DNA from: Schizochytrium sp. CCTCC M209059
Lineage: Eukaryota > Sar > Bigyra > Thraustochytrida > Thraustochytriidae
Reading direction: 5' to 3'
NCBI GenBank assembly: GCA_000818945.1
Contig: KN805386.1
Span: 613,509 to 677,508 of the forward strand
Length of the DNA: 64,000 nt
Shown here: in pieces, positions 1-9,910 of the stretch
Numbering within the stretch: position 1 is the stretch's first letter
How the letters are laid out: every line of letters begins with the position of its first letter
Notes under the pieces: model-generated
Told to the model about the DNA's origin: nothing
The model's database searches: none
The model's input: only the letters and a program-made list of their open reading frames with translations
Position numbers and translations under genes: made by a program

Positions 1-2
1 AA

Positions 3-362
3 CGTTCATCTGTTATTCGCGCAATGGTCCAGGACGCCGAGGAAGAGCGACGCGCCTCGACAGCTTACACGAGTCTCGAAGATGCCGCCGTGAAAGCACG
101 CGAGCGTGCCAAGCAGGACCGGTTGGCGTGGCGGGAGCGCCGTCGAGAGCTGCGAGAAAAAATGAGCAATCCTCGACCTGACCGTGCTGCGCTCATCGAA
201 CAGCATGGCGAGCGCCAGCGACTCCAGACACGCAAACAAGCCGCTCTTGCGCGAGTTGCAGCTACCTTGCATGCCGCGGATGGTGGAAAGAGTACCAGCG
301 CCGCGCTTTCGCAGGACGAGATGGATCTTGTTCGAGAGACGATCGTCCAGGGGCAAATCTGA
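3..362 (+). CDS. 3' end of a gene for a charged coiled-coil protein (partial)
   Basis: The frame is open from the window edge to a TGA at 360-362, so only the last ~119 codons are present. The peptide is rich in Arg, Glu, Ala and Gln (segments such as EEERRAS and AWRERRRELREK) and would form a long charged helix, probably a coiled coil. An internal ATG at 24 exists, but the frame is open upstream of it, so I treat the gene as continuing off the window. No catalytic motif or membrane segment is visible and I do not recognise the family. The opposite strand is also open here, but its composition looks like a shadow of this frame. Confidence 0.55.
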   Translation, partial: RSSVIRAMVQDAEEERRASTAYTSLEDAAVKARERAKQDRLAWRERRRELREKMSNPRPDRAALIEQHGERQRLQTRKQAALARVAATLHAADGGKSTSAALSQDEMDLVRETIVQGQI

Positions 363-1116
363 TGTTACAAAACACTCTGCAAAAACAAGAAATCATTACG
401 ATTGCTGTCGACAGTTACTAACTGTAAGAGAAAAACATCCATGGACTCGAAAATTTCTCGACATTGATCAGCTTGATGGCCCTCATCACCTCATGTTTGG
501 CATTCAAATTGAGAGAATGCTGATGAGTAAATGGAGATGATCGAAGAGAGGAAGTTACGATTCGACTATACGTAAGAGGAACTCCGCTTCTTGGCTAACA
601 CGAGAGCGCTTGAATTGGGTCACAAACTTCTTTTGTTGCTAAGCGAAAAGCTTGTATGATAGTTGGCGATTTTTTTAGAGGCTGGTTCAACATATTGACA
701 CAAATTGCCGGCCAGCAGAGACGCGAAACGTGCAAGAGAAGAAGAGAGGAGGAAATGTACGAAAGCGCTAGCAATCGCGGGTGCTCAGAGACAGCGATTA
801 CCCTTGGGCGCAGGAAACACATTATACTAGAGTAAGAACAACTTTGATTTTCGAATTGTGTATTTTTTCTAGATTGCATCGTGATCATCATCGTCCTCAT
901 CGTTGTCAACAGCACATGATCGCCGTCCAAGGCAGAGCCGGAGATCGAAAATGGATCAAGACCAAGACCAGAAGATCAAGAAACCTGTATCCCTTCTCAT
1001 CATCTTTCGCTTTTCCTTGCGTGCTCGCTTGGAAGCGAGAAAGCACCTCTATCAGCAGACGAGTATGCCAGTCGCCCATGCAGCTTTCCGGCTCACGATG
1101 GTGGCCGAAGTTTATT
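363..1116. other. Intergenic region between two 3' ends
   Basis: About 750 bp separate the stop of the partial gene from the stop of the CAP-like gene on the other strand, so it should hold both 3' UTRs. It is AT-richer than the flanking genes. I see no convincing gene, RNA or repeat in it. Confidence 0.6.
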
Positions 1117-1614
1117 TTAGCTGCTGTAGAGGTCGGAGACCTTGGAGGTAATGGCAGGCTGATCGCCCGTGAGGTCGAGCGTGTAGACAAACTGCTCCGG
1201 GAGAGGCTTCTCGTACATCTCGCCGTCAGCGCTCTCAAAGTTGAGGTTCATCTCGGAGCTCTTGGCCGCAATGACCTGAAAGTCGGTATTCTCCTGCGTT
1301 TCCTTGCTCATGTAGATGTGGCAGCCGTCCGTCTTGTCGATGGCGACCGAGTTAAGACGCGCGCCGGGCTTCATGATGATCTTGACGCGCTTGCAGTTCG
1401 AGACCTCGACGGTGGACATCACCGAGTCCACGTAGAGCTCCAGCAGCGTGCAGTTGTCCACCTGCACCGAGTTGCACTTGCCCTTGACCTCGACCTTGCC
1501 GTACTTTCCCTTGTCGCCGCCGCACTTGTACACCGAGACGCTCTTGCGCATCGAGTCCACCTCCACGGTGCCGCTCTCCTCATTCTCGATCGCCACAATG
1601 TTGGCCGCGTTCAT
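1117..1614 (-). CDS. Adenylyl cyclase-associated protein, C-terminal (CARP/C-CAP) domain protein
   Basis: The 165-aa product is almost entirely one right-handed beta-helix domain of the CAP C-terminal type. It shows the regular short beta rungs of this fold (VEVDSMRKSVSVYKC, YGKVEVKGKCNSVQVDNC, STVEVSNCKRVKI) and the family's C-terminal EQFVYTLD segment. In CAP/Srv2 this domain binds ADP-actin monomers and promotes nucleotide exchange, so the likely role is cytosolic actin turnover. The start is the ATG at 1614; the frame continues upstream but has no other ATG. The protein lacks the N-terminal helical-folded domain and proline-rich region of animal and yeast CAP, as in the short CAPs known from apicomplexans. 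Family assignment is firm; calling it a functional CAP is inference. Confidence 0.85.
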   Translation of the reverse strand: MNAANIVAIENEESGTVEVDSMRKSVSVYKCGGDKGKYGKVEVKGKCNSVQVDNCTLLELYVDSVMSTVEVSNCKRVKIIMKPGARLNSVAIDKTDGCHIYMSKETQENTDFQVIAAKSSEMNLNFESADGEMYEKPLPEQFVYTLDLTGDQPAITSKVSDLYSS

Positions 1615-2915
1615 CGTTCCTGCTCCTGCTTCTGCTTGCCTCCTTCTGCGTCTTCTGCTCCTCCTACGTTTCGCTTCTGCGTCGCGACGGACTCCGGGAG
1701 GCGATCGATCTCCAGCAGAACAGGCTGGCCCTCTCTCTCCCCCTCTCTCTCTCTCTCTCCCTCTCCGAGTCTCCCTCCGGAGGCGCCGCCTTGCACACCC
1801 CCAAGGACTCCCCGGCCACCCCCTCGCCGCCTGCTCCGGCCCGACACCACGCGGCCTGTCAGGGGGCACGTGGCGAGCCTCGGCGGCCCCAAAGATCCAG
1901 CGTTTCTTTCTCCTCTCGTCAAAGATTTTCTTCCCTTCTTTCTAGGCTAGTTCTTCCTTTCTCTTTTCTCTCTTGCTTTCCCTCCTTCCCTCGCTCGGCC
2001 GCAGCAGAAGGTCCGCCTGCGCCCGCGGTCTTGGCGGTACAGCGCTACGGCGCTGCGGCCGGGCCAGCGGGGGAGCGAGAGACGGAGGACTGGAGAGCCG
2101 ACAGCGACGCAGAGACCGCGAGCCCAAAGCCGAGAGCCAAGCCGAGCGGCGGCGGGGGACGCGACACGAAGAACGAACGTGGGAGAAAGTTGGATAGGCC
2201 TACACAAGGTTGGAGAAACAAATGAAAAGTGAAAGTGATGAAAGAACAGAACGGGTGAAGAACGGGTGCACACCTCTGGCCCGCTGGAAATAGGGAACGG
2301 AGGGAAGAAAGAGAACCCGGGGAACATAGCCACTTCAAAGGTCGAAGATCCAGACAATGTTTCTAGCACGTACCAGACTCCATAAAAGGTAAGATTGTAT
2401 AACCTTTATATGCTACTTAGTACGGTAGGATGGAAAATAGGGAGAGAAAGAGTTACAAGACGCAGAGACAGGAAATCGGATGAGGGTGAGGCGAGCGTCA
2501 GGTCTGGTACAAGGCGGGAGGAACTCTCTTCGATTGTTGCAGCTCTGGCAGAAAGGAGGAGACGCGGGAGCGACTTGAACCTCGTAAAATCCCAAACTCG
2601 GAGGCAGGACATCCTGGCAGCGCGAGACGGAGACTCGCGCGGCGCAAGGCAGGCGGAAGCCGCGGAGTGATCCCTGCAAACGCCTCGACCCCTGCGCGCG
2701 TACGGGACGGTACTGTCGTCGGGATCGTTCGGAGACACGCGTTTTGGATTGGTTACTACATTGTCTGTCAAGGTGGGCTCGGCGGGCGTGCGCGCGGCTA
2801 CGTGAAGAAGCGAACGGACGTACGAGCGGAGCAGACGTGCGCGGGTACGCGCAAAAGGCGAACGGGGCCGCAAGACGACGCGGCGAAGACACTAAACCCA
2901 AGACACCGAGCCGCC
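1615..2915. other. Divergent intergenic/promoter region
   Basis: This 1.3-kb region lies between the starts of the CAP-like gene (-) and the cysteine-repeat protein gene (+) and should contain both promoters. It is GC-rich with a (CT)n tract near 1735-1765. Several frames stay open because of composition. I see no supported gene. Confidence 0.55.
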
Positions 2916-5501
2916 ATGGCGCCGAAAATGCTGGCCATTCTCGCGACAGCATTGCTCGCGGGCTCGGTCCGCGCCGACGCAAATGTACAAGTGGCACCAG
3001 ACTTTGCCTCCGGCGTCACCGTAAGCATGGAGGGCGCCGCGGCAAATGGAAACGTGTGTTTGAGCCTCATGGCCGACCAGACGAACCTCGAGCTACGCCC
3101 AGAACCCTGCCTCTCGAGTAGCGCAGACCAAGTTTGGTACTATACCACCTCGAACCAGTTCATGGTGAAGGATCTCGACCTCACAGACGCTTCGACCAAC
3201 GCTGGCGCTGTCCAGGTCCAGACACATGCAACGCCGACGACAGGCACGACCATCCAGTTTCTTGGAAACGGCAAGATGATCAACGCCAAAAGCCAGCTCT
3301 GCTTGGCGCCCGGGTACCTTTCCCCGGGTGCGCAGGGAACGCAGTTTCTCAAATACATCGACTGCGGCGCAGCGCCCACGTGGCATTTGCGGCGTGCCAA
3401 CTTGCCCCGCGGCGGCGCAGGAGCTTCGCCTTCTACTCCTCGCGTGGAAAGCGTGCCGCAAGTTTCGAGCACGCCACAAGTGCCCGTCACTCCGCGCGTG
3501 CCTCAAGTAGCTACCCCATATGTGCCTTTGCAACAAACCGCTGCCGCTGCTCCTCAGGTTCAGTTCGCCTCTCCCCAGGTCGTGGACAACACGCAAAAGG
3601 GCGTCGTGCAGTACAAGGCTGGCCTTGCGAACTCGCGACTCTCCGAAAAAGACCACTACCTTTGCATTTGCGTCGTTGACGCCGATGAAGACAAATGTGT
3701 GCGGGCCGTGAGCGCCGCATGCACAGTCGGGCACATTCCTTCCGAGCTCTGCAAGCAGTCATTCGAGGATGGTGACCACGACGCGATTGCCAAGAGCATT
3801 GTGGGTCTTATCGAGCGCGGCGAACGCTGCAGCTCCATGTCCGCAGACCAGGTCCGCGAGGATTTTGCGGAGTCCAAGCTCCCTGTACAGGCGCTGCACG
3901 GCCAGCAAGTCGTCACCTCGGAGGATCACTACCTCTGCGTGTGTCTCTCCAACGGAGGCGATGTCAATAAACTCGACAAGCAATGCGAAGACGCTGTTCG
4001 CGTCGCATGCATGGTGGGCCACATTCCCGAGACGGAGTGCTTTGAGTCCTTTGACGAGCAGAATCATGCGCAGATTGCGGAGCGTATCATGCGCATGATC
4101 GATCGCGGTGCCAATTGTGCTCAAAAGCTCCAGGTCCACCCGTCGGACACCTGCCCCAAGCCTCCATGCTATTCCTCGCAGAGACACTCGCGGCACGAAC
4201 CGACTCGCGCGGATCACTACCTGTGCCCGTGCATGGACGACCATCGTAGCGAATTGTGCATTGAGGGCGTCAAGCGGGCCTGCAAACTGGGTCATATCCC
4301 CAAGACCGACTGCGAGCTCGCTCACCAGGCTGATTACCGGCAGAGCGTCACGCGACACGTCTTGCACCTCATTGATCATGGCGCCGAGTGCGGTCTGGCA
4401 GACTCGATGACCTTTACAAACCGCGGATGCCATTGCAAAAACAGCTGGACAGCCCAGAATGGCGAGATCATGACCTTGCCCAATAACTGCAACGACCCGG
4501 GCGGCGAACGTGGCTTTGACTGGTGCGAGACTTTTCCCGAAGAGGGTTGCATTGGCGTCGGCGACTCCATGTCTTGGGACCGCTGCGATGCGCCAATGAA
4601 GCCGCGCTACCATCCGGGTCAGTTCATTTCCACGCCGGCAGGCCGCGTTTCGCCCGTGGATCACTACTTGTGCGCGTGCGTGGACTTGGGCGGTACGGAT
4701 GAGGGCTGTGTGGCTGCTGTCAAAGCGGGCTGCCACGTGGGTCACATTCCTTCCGAGGCCTGCGCCTCGAGCTTTGAAAACGCGGATCACGCCGAGATCT
4801 CCGAGCATTTAATTTCCATGATTGCAAACGGAGCTCGATGCAACAATGTGGATCTCAGCATCGTTACGTCGGCAAGTCAGGTTCCCCAGAACCGAATTGC
4901 GGGCGGCTGCGGGCACGGCTCACCAGGCGCAAATGGCGAGTGCTCTTGCCGCCTTGGCTTTGCCGGAGCGAGGTGCAACTATTGCGCGCAGGGCTACGTC
5001 GGCTACCCGTCCTGTGTACCCAAGCGTGATTGTGACCCAGCGTGTCATTACGGTACCTGTGATTTTACCTCGGGGACTTGCACATGCCCGACGAATCGCG
5101 CCGGCGATCAGTGTGAGACCTGTGCATCCGGCTACAGCGGTGCAAACTGCACGCCTTCCGGCCTCTTTGGTGCTGGACCCTTTGCGACCCTATTCATGCT
5201 CGCCGCGTGTGCTGGGGCCGCATACATGTGTTGCTGCACACCCATGGGCGCGCAGTTCATGTCCGCCATGCCGGGAGCGCCTTCTACGCCGGGCGGAAAT
5301 TACTCGCGTCTTAGCAACCATGATGACGATGACGATGGCCGAGGCGACTATTTCGGCACTGTTGACGGCGATGACGACGACCACGTGCTCGAGGTGGAGG
5401 CTACCACTACATCGACTGATGAGCTTACGGGAACGGGCATGTCTGCTCCCAGTGCCGCGCCGTTGCGGCCAGCGCATACACACTCTGGTCTAGCCATATG
5501 A
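2916..5501 (+). CDS. Secreted/type I membrane protein with lectin-like domain, four cysteine repeats and EGF-like modules
   Basis: The 861-aa product starts at an ATG in strong context (CCGCCATGG); the frame is open upstream but that part has no protein-like features. Residues 1-20 form a signal peptide. Residues ~30-165 resemble a ricin-B-type beta-trefoil (QVWYY, LCLAPG). A Pro/Val/Ser-rich linker follows. Four copies of a ~60-residue module start at residues 246, 337, 433 and 582, each with a DHYLC signature, a VGHIP or LGHIP motif and a terminal Cys. A different Cys-rich block lies between copies three and four. Residues ~660-745 are EGF/laminin-EGF-like. A transmembrane helix (~754-775) ending in CCC precedes a short tail with Asp runs. 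It is likely a surface or endomembrane adhesion or receptor-like protein; ligand unknown. Confidence 0.8.
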   Translation: MAPKMLAILATALLAGSVRADANVQVAPDFASGVTVSMEGAAANGNVCLSLMADQTNLELRPEPCLSSSADQVWYYTTSNQFMVKDLDLTDASTNAGAVQVQTHATPTTGTTIQFLGNGKMINAKSQLCLAPGYLSPGAQGTQFLKYIDCGAAPTWHLRRANLPRGGAGASPSTPRVESVPQVSSTPQVPVTPRVPQVATPYVPLQQTAAAAPQVQFASPQVVDNTQKGVVQYKAGLANSRLSEKDHYLCICVVDADEDKCVRAVSAACTVGHIPSELCKQSFEDGDHDAIAKSIVGLIERGERCSSMSADQVREDFAESKLPVQALHGQQVVTSEDHYLCVCLSNGGDVNKLDKQCEDAVRVACMVGHIPETECFESFDEQNHAQIAERIMRMIDRGANCAQKLQVHPSDTCPKPPCYSSQRHSRHEPTRADHYLCPCMDDHRSELCIEGVKRACKLGHIPKTDCELAHQADYRQSVTRHVLHLIDHGAECGLADSMTFTNRGCHCKNSWTAQNGEIMTLPNNCNDPGGERGFDWCETFPEEGCIGVGDSMSWDRCDAPMKPRYHPGQFISTPAGRVSPVDHYLCACVDLGGTDEGCVAAVKAGCHVGHIPSEACASSFENADHAEISEHLISMIANGARCNNVDLSIVTSASQVPQNRIAGGCGHGSPGANGECSCRLGFAGARCNYCAQGYVGYPSCVPKRDCDPACHYGTCDFTSGTCTCPTNRAGDQCETCASGYSGANCTPSGLFGAGPFATLFMLAACAGAAYMCCCTPMGAQFMSAMPGAPSTPGGNYSRLSNHDDDDDGRGDYFGTVDGDDDDHVLEVEATTTSTDELTGTGMSAPSAAPLRPAHTHSGLAI

Positions 5502-5842
5502 TTCAATGACATCATCTGAATTTACGACGACACGCCTCTCTCCATGGATGCAGGCATGCACACAGAGACTTATCAATGAAGGTTGTGGCAATCGAGAAAG
5601 TGGAGCGCCCTGTCGTAACGGAAAATGAAACGATCAGAACGAAAAATATATAATCTATGCTTCATTTTCGCCGTCTTACTCAAGATTTGTATGACCTTGC
5701 TTGATTGAGAACACATCATAATTCCTTTCTCTTCTTTTTCCAATGTGTGTGCGAAGAGAGAGAGAGAAAAACAGGGCAAGGACCGAAGAACTGCATCAAA
5801 GAAAAACACAACCCTTTGTTACCTCCTGTCCATCGCTATGCA
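5502..5842. other. Convergent intergenic region
   Basis: This AT-rich 340-bp spacer lies between the 3' end of the cysteine-repeat gene (+) and the 3' end of the first EXPERA gene (-). Only UTR sequence is expected; nothing else is visible. Confidence 0.6.
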
Positions 5843-6619
5843 TCATGCGGCCTTGGATGCAATCTTGGGCACCGAGACGGTCGGCGCGTACTCAACGGAC
5901 GAAATGAGCTCGCAAATTTCCTTCCATGCCGTGTGCGCAATCTGGAAAGGCACGACGAGCCACAAAATGCCGCAGAACCAAAAGGCAAACCAAAAGTGAA
6001 GCACACGATCAAAGGAAAGAGCCTCTTCCAGTGAAGCAGGCCAGCCGCCAAGATGGCGAAAGTTGACAAGTACCTCTGGAATGTAAAAGTACCATACGCC
6101 CGTCATGTGCAGCACGCAAACAAAGAACTCGCAGATCCGTCGACTGGCCAGACCCTTGTGATAACCATAGTATGCAAGCAGACAAAAGGGACTTTGGAAA
6201 AAGAGTTCCAGCATCGAGGTCATGAACACGCTTTGACCGCCGTCTTCTTGGACGCCCATTACGTATCGTGGCTCCACCAGACGATACTGCTGACTCATTT
6301 CGTCCATCATTTGGAATTGACCCGACACGACATCTAGGAAAAGATTAAAGTATACACCGTTCATCAAAAACCAGTTGGCCACGCGCTCGTCTCGTGCGCT
6401 AAGTGCTACACACTTGCTCGCGTGTGTGATACGTAGCACGCCGTACAAGAACGCAAAGGATCCCAGCATCATGGGCGTTGTCATGTATTGTATCCCAGCT
6501 TCGAGCGAGGTCGCGTACACGAGCGGCGTCAAGATGACCAAGCTTGTAAAGATTACTGTCGGGTCCTGCGCAAACTTCCGCAGGGGGGGAGCATAGTTGA
6601 GACCCAAGACTCCCGTCAT
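5843..6619 (-). CDS. EXPERA / emopamil-binding-protein-like membrane protein (copy 1)
   Basis: The 258-aa product has several hydrophobic helices and the layout of the EBP/EBPL/TMEM97 (EXPERA) superfamily: a VEPRYVMG segment matching the RY-hydrophobic-G of EBP, a helix containing SMLELFFQSP (the Glu aligns with a catalytic Glu of sterol isomerase), a YYGYHKG loop, and a final LHFWFAFWFCGILWLVVP helix like the last EBP segment. EBP isomerises delta-8 to delta-7 sterols in the ER; related proteins bind sterols without that activity. The start is the ATG at 6617-6619; upstream frame is low-complexity. A paralogue lies 385 bp upstream on the same strand. Sterol isomerase activity is possible but not shown, because the first EBP Glu is not clearly conserved. 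Confidence 0.8.
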   Translation of the reverse strand: MTGVLGLNYAPPLRKFAQDPTVIFTSLVILTPLVYATSLEAGIQYMTTPMMLGSFAFLYGVLRITHASKCVALSARDERVANWFLMNGVYFNLFLDVVSGQFQMMDEMSQQYRLVEPRYVMGVQEDGGQSVFMTSMLELFFQSPFCLLAYYGYHKGLASRRICEFFVCVLHMTGVWYFYIPEVLVNFRHLGGWPASLEEALSFDRVLHFWFAFWFCGILWLVVPFQIAHTAWKEICELISSVEYAPTVSVPKIASKAA

Positions 6620-7004
6620 CTTTTCTTCTCCGCTCGGCCGCCTGAGCCAAGCGCCTACCTCTGCAAAGGTAGTTGTCGCCAATAGGCCGCTCGATGTCCC
6701 GCTAACTTTGCAAGTGCCGCCACGTCTAGATCGTGCCAACGTATAGGGGCTCGCTCGCGTTCGGGTTCTACGAAGTTTGTCTGAAGACGATCTTTCTTTC
6801 TCTCTTTCTCTTTTTGTTTTTTCTTCAATTCTTTTTTCTTTTGTTTGATTTATTTCGAGGAGAAGGGCTTGCCCGGGATGGAGCGTGTTTGCTGCGGACC
6901 AAGCTTCGTGTTTGCGCCTAGCTGACAAGATTGAGTTGAACGGAAGTTGTATAAGGTTATTCTCTTTGCCTAATGCTGTGCAAAACGACAAGAGAAGAGT
7001 GTAC
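6620..7004. other. Spacer between tandem EXPERA genes
   Basis: It holds the 3' end of the upstream copy and the promoter/5' UTR of the downstream copy. A strong pyrimidine tract lies at about 6785-6850 (+ strand), a purine tract on the coding strand. No gene is visible. Confidence 0.6.
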
Positions 7005-7760
7005 TCAGTCATTTTTGCAAAATGATGACGGAGAAGGGCTTTTGCTGATGGCAATGGCCGTGCATACTTGCTTCCAAGCCGTTCGACCAATGCAAAGAGG
7101 AACTACTATCCATGTGATACCGCAGATCCAAAAGGCAAACCAAAACTGCACAATTCGTTCCAAGGTCAAGGCATCCTGCAGCGAGATTGGTGGCCCACCA
7201 AGATGACGAAAGTTCACGGCAATTTCGGGGACATAAAAGTACCACACGCCAGTCACGTGCAGCGCGCAGACTAGGATCTCACAAAGCCGTCGATTGGCCA
7301 AACCTTTGTGATATCCGTAATACACTGCTAGGCAGAGCGGGCTCTGAAAGAAAAGCTCAAGCAAGGTCGTCATGAAGACAATTTGACCCCCATCGTGCTT
7401 GACACCAAGAAGATAGCGTGGTTCAATCTTGGAGTATTGGGAACTCATTGCGTCCATCATCTGAAGTTGCCCCGACACCACATCTAGAAAGAGATTAAAG
7501 TAGACTCCGTTCATCAAAAACCAATTGGCCACACGCTGGTCTCTGGTGCTCAGTAGAAGACACTTGCTCGAATGCGTGAGTCGAAGCACGATATATAGAA
7601 ACGCGAATGAACTGAGCATCATTGGCGTCGTCAGGTATGTCAAAGCAGCCCAGATCGAATGCAGGAATGCAAGAGGCGCCAGCAAGACCAAGGCTGTAAA
7701 GATGATCGTCGGATCTTGTACGAATGTACGAAGAGGAGGTGCATGGTCAAGTCCAAACAT
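7005..7760 (-). CDS. EXPERA / emopamil-binding-protein-like membrane protein (copy 2)
   Basis: The 251-aa product is co-linear with copy 1 over its whole length, sharing ANWFLMNGVYFNLFLDVVSG, YYGYHKGLA and NFRHLGG almost unchanged; the N-termini (FGLDHAPPLR versus LGLNYAPPLR) and the Lys/Ser-rich tails differ. The two genes are a tandem duplication in the same orientation. The ATG at 7758-7760 is chosen because the next in-frame codon read as a start, at 7788-7790, is GTG and because it aligns with the start of copy 1. As in copy 1, the MTTLLELFF helix keeps one Glu of the EBP active site. Predicted location is the ER membrane, with sterol or lipid binding or isomerisation. Sub-functionalisation of the pair is inference. 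Confidence 0.8.
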   Translation of the reverse strand: MFGLDHAPPLRTFVQDPTIIFTALVLLAPLAFLHSIWAALTYLTTPMMLSSFAFLYIVLRLTHSSKCLLLSTRDQRVANWFLMNGVYFNLFLDVVSGQLQMMDAMSSQYSKIEPRYLLGVKHDGGQIVFMTTLLELFFQSPLCLAVYYGYHKGLANRRLCEILVCALHVTGVWYFYVPEIAVNFRHLGGPPISLQDALTLERIVQFWFAFWICGITWIVVPLCIGRTAWKQVCTAIAISKSPSPSSFCKND

Positions 7761-8349
7761 CTTCACGGTAGCGCTGCGTTCACTGATCACTTGTCACGTC
7801 TTGAATCGCTCCTTACGTCCTGCGTTGCCCTGGCACGGCGGCGTTGGAGTTCTGGCTCGAACCAAGCAGCCAGCCACCACTGGCATCCTGACTCCCTCGT
7901 AGCCATTCCGCTATGTGCTTTCTTTCCATCATATAGACCATAATGTGCTCGTGAAATGGTGGTATACTATGCGGGTGAGCGCCATTTCTCTGGATTGAAC
8001 AAGAGAAAAGCGTTGGTCACAGAGAGCTTCCGCTGGCGAGCCGCGTAAGACACAATCACACAAGGACAAGAAGAATCGCTCGCATCGATTCATGACCAAA
8101 AACCATTCCGAGCTTTCTGCGTGGCGACCGGGTTTCATTTAACTCAAGCAATCCGACACGATCCTCATCGACCCATGGTTCGCCGTCGCACACGGGTCGT
8201 GAGATCTCACGCGATTCATCGCCCCGTGTCTATCCGGTAGCTCCGTCATTGTGCAGTGGGTTTCTGCAGTGTTCTTGCTAATGATTAGGCCTTGAGAGAG
8301 CAGGGCCAGTGGTCACTCGCTCAGTCTCTTTGCGGCGCAGACCATCGTG
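7761..8349. other. Divergent intergenic/promoter region
   Basis: This 590-bp region lies between EXPERA copy 2 (-) and the EEP nuclease gene (+) and presumably contains both promoters. I see no further gene or repeat. Confidence 0.55.
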
Positions 8350-9714
8350 ATGCTTTGGGGTCTGCGCAGGACCGCGACGCTCGCAAGGCAAGTGCCGGCG
8401 ACGAGGAGGGCGTGGGCGCAAATGGCATCCACAGAAGCGAGCTCGCCCACGGCGACGGAGCAGCCGGTAGCTGGGGCGGCGGCTTCGGATGCGCCGGCAA
8501 GGACGAACTCGCAAGCCACGGCGACGACACCTGCTGCGAAAGCTGGCGTCGCAGGGCCACCGCGTTGGCGCGTGGCCACGTACAACTTGCTGTCACCAAA
8601 CTTGTGCTCGCCTGGGTACTTTATCAACTGCAAGGCGGAAGACTGCGAGCCATCGAAGCGGTACGAGCGTGTAGAGGCCAAGCTAAAGGATGAAATCGAG
8701 CAGCAGGGTATTGTGTGTTTGCAAGAGGTAGCTCACGCTTGGCTGGGTAACGTCCACAAGCTCTGCGCAGAGAACAATTACACTTATGTGCACGACTCGT
8801 ACGGCTACTACTTTAATGGCTACATGGGTGTCGGTATCGCGTTCTCGAACGAAAAGTATGCACTCGAAGACTGCAAGGTTTCCCGTATTTCCGAAACGAA
8901 AAAGGGCGGCTACAGGCCAGACGGCGACAACAGACGGAGGAATGATTCTCTGTGGTCTCGGGCGTACAAGATCGTAGCCAAGACGGTTCGTTCCCTGCTC
9001 GAGCTGATTTGGCCCCCGGAGAAGAATCTTTGGTTCGAAGTGGAACGTCGCAGCAACACGGCTGTTTTTGTGCGTCTCCGGGATCGCGCTACGAACCAAA
9101 AGCTTTGTGTAGCAACGTACCACATGCCATGCGCGTTCCGCACGCCACCCGTGATTTCTGCGCACTGTTCGCTGCTGGCGAAGCGGATCAACAAGCTTGC
9201 GCAGACGGACCCGTTTGTGATTGCCGGAGACTTCAACCTCAAACCGGACTCCCCAATGTACGAGCTTCTCACGCAGGGCAAGTTTATGAGCGACGCCTCA
9301 CGCGCTGAGGGTGACATGCCTGCGCCCGCATACCCAGGCGATGCCTGGACGATGGACTCTGGCATGCCCAAACTGAAGAGCGCCTATGCCGATGTCCAGG
9401 GCAAAGAACCCGAGTTCACCAACCTTGCATGCACACGGTCGCAGCCAGAATCCAGCTTTGTAGAGACCCTTGATTATCTCTTTTTTTCAGGAACTGGCCT
9501 TCGCGCCGAGTCTGTGGACCCACTGCCGTCTCGATCCGATGTCGCGGACATCATCTCATTTCCGACAGCCAACGAGCCCTCGGACCACATTAAGATCGCT
9601 GCTGAGTTCACGACGGGCAACAAGCGAACAGAAGAGGAGAAGCAGCGTAGACGCGAACTCTATTTGGCGCGCAAGGCCCAGAGCGAGGCTGAAGATCAAG
9701 CCAAAGCAGCCTAG
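8350..9714 (+). CDS. Endonuclease/exonuclease/phosphatase (CCR4-like) family protein
   Basis: The 454-aa product has the catalytic blocks of the EEP superfamily in order: YNLLSPN near residue 80, CLQEV with metal-binding Glu126, a YMGVGIAFS strand, the TYHMPC His block, GDFNLKPDS with Asp294 and Asn296, and SDH at 411-413. This set is typical of Mg-dependent CCR4/nocturnin/Angel-like nucleases and phosphodiesterases. The N-terminus (MLWGLRRTATLARQ...TRR) is Arg-rich and lacks acidic residues, suggesting mitochondrial import. The C-terminus is a charged helix. The start is the ATG at 8350, directly after an in-frame GTG. The substrate cannot be told from sequence; a poly(A) tail, NADP(H) or an oligonucleotide are options in this superfamily. 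Confidence 0.85.
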   Translation: MLWGLRRTATLARQVPATRRAWAQMASTEASSPTATEQPVAGAAASDAPARTNSQATATTPAAKAGVAGPPRWRVATYNLLSPNLCSPGYFINCKAEDCEPSKRYERVEAKLKDEIEQQGIVCLQEVAHAWLGNVHKLCAENNYTYVHDSYGYYFNGYMGVGIAFSNEKYALEDCKVSRISETKKGGYRPDGDNRRRNDSLWSRAYKIVAKTVRSLLELIWPPEKNLWFEVERRSNTAVFVRLRDRATNQKLCVATYHMPCAFRTPPVISAHCSLLAKRINKLAQTDPFVIAGDFNLKPDSPMYELLTQGKFMSDASRAEGDMPAPAYPGDAWTMDSGMPKLKSAYADVQGKEPEFTNLACTRSQPESSFVETLDYLFFSGTGLRAESVDPLPSRSDVADIISFPTANEPSDHIKIAAEFTTGNKRTEEEKQRRRELYLARKAQSEAEDQAKAA

Positions 9715-9780
9715 AGCGACCGTCATTTTATAAAATATACCCAAAGAAAAGATAGGAAACTCATGTTGATATTCGGATCT

Positions 9781-9822
9781 CAATCAATCAATCGATCAAT
9801 CAATCAATCAATCAATCAATCA
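9781..9822. repeat. (CAAT)n microsatellite
   Basis: About ten units of CAAT with one internal G change lie just downstream of the nuclease gene. Confidence 0.9.
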
Positions 9823-9910
9823 GCCAACAATTCCTCTTCTCCACAAAAACAATGCAAGATCCGCGCCGCCAATGGAGAAGCAGACACAAAAAAAAATTTA
9901 AAAAAAAACT

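Noticed and set aside
781..1950. A 389-codon plus-strand frame over the CAP-like gene.
   Set aside because: It is the antisense shadow of a clearly recognisable C-CAP domain; its protein is Val/His/Arg-rich noise.
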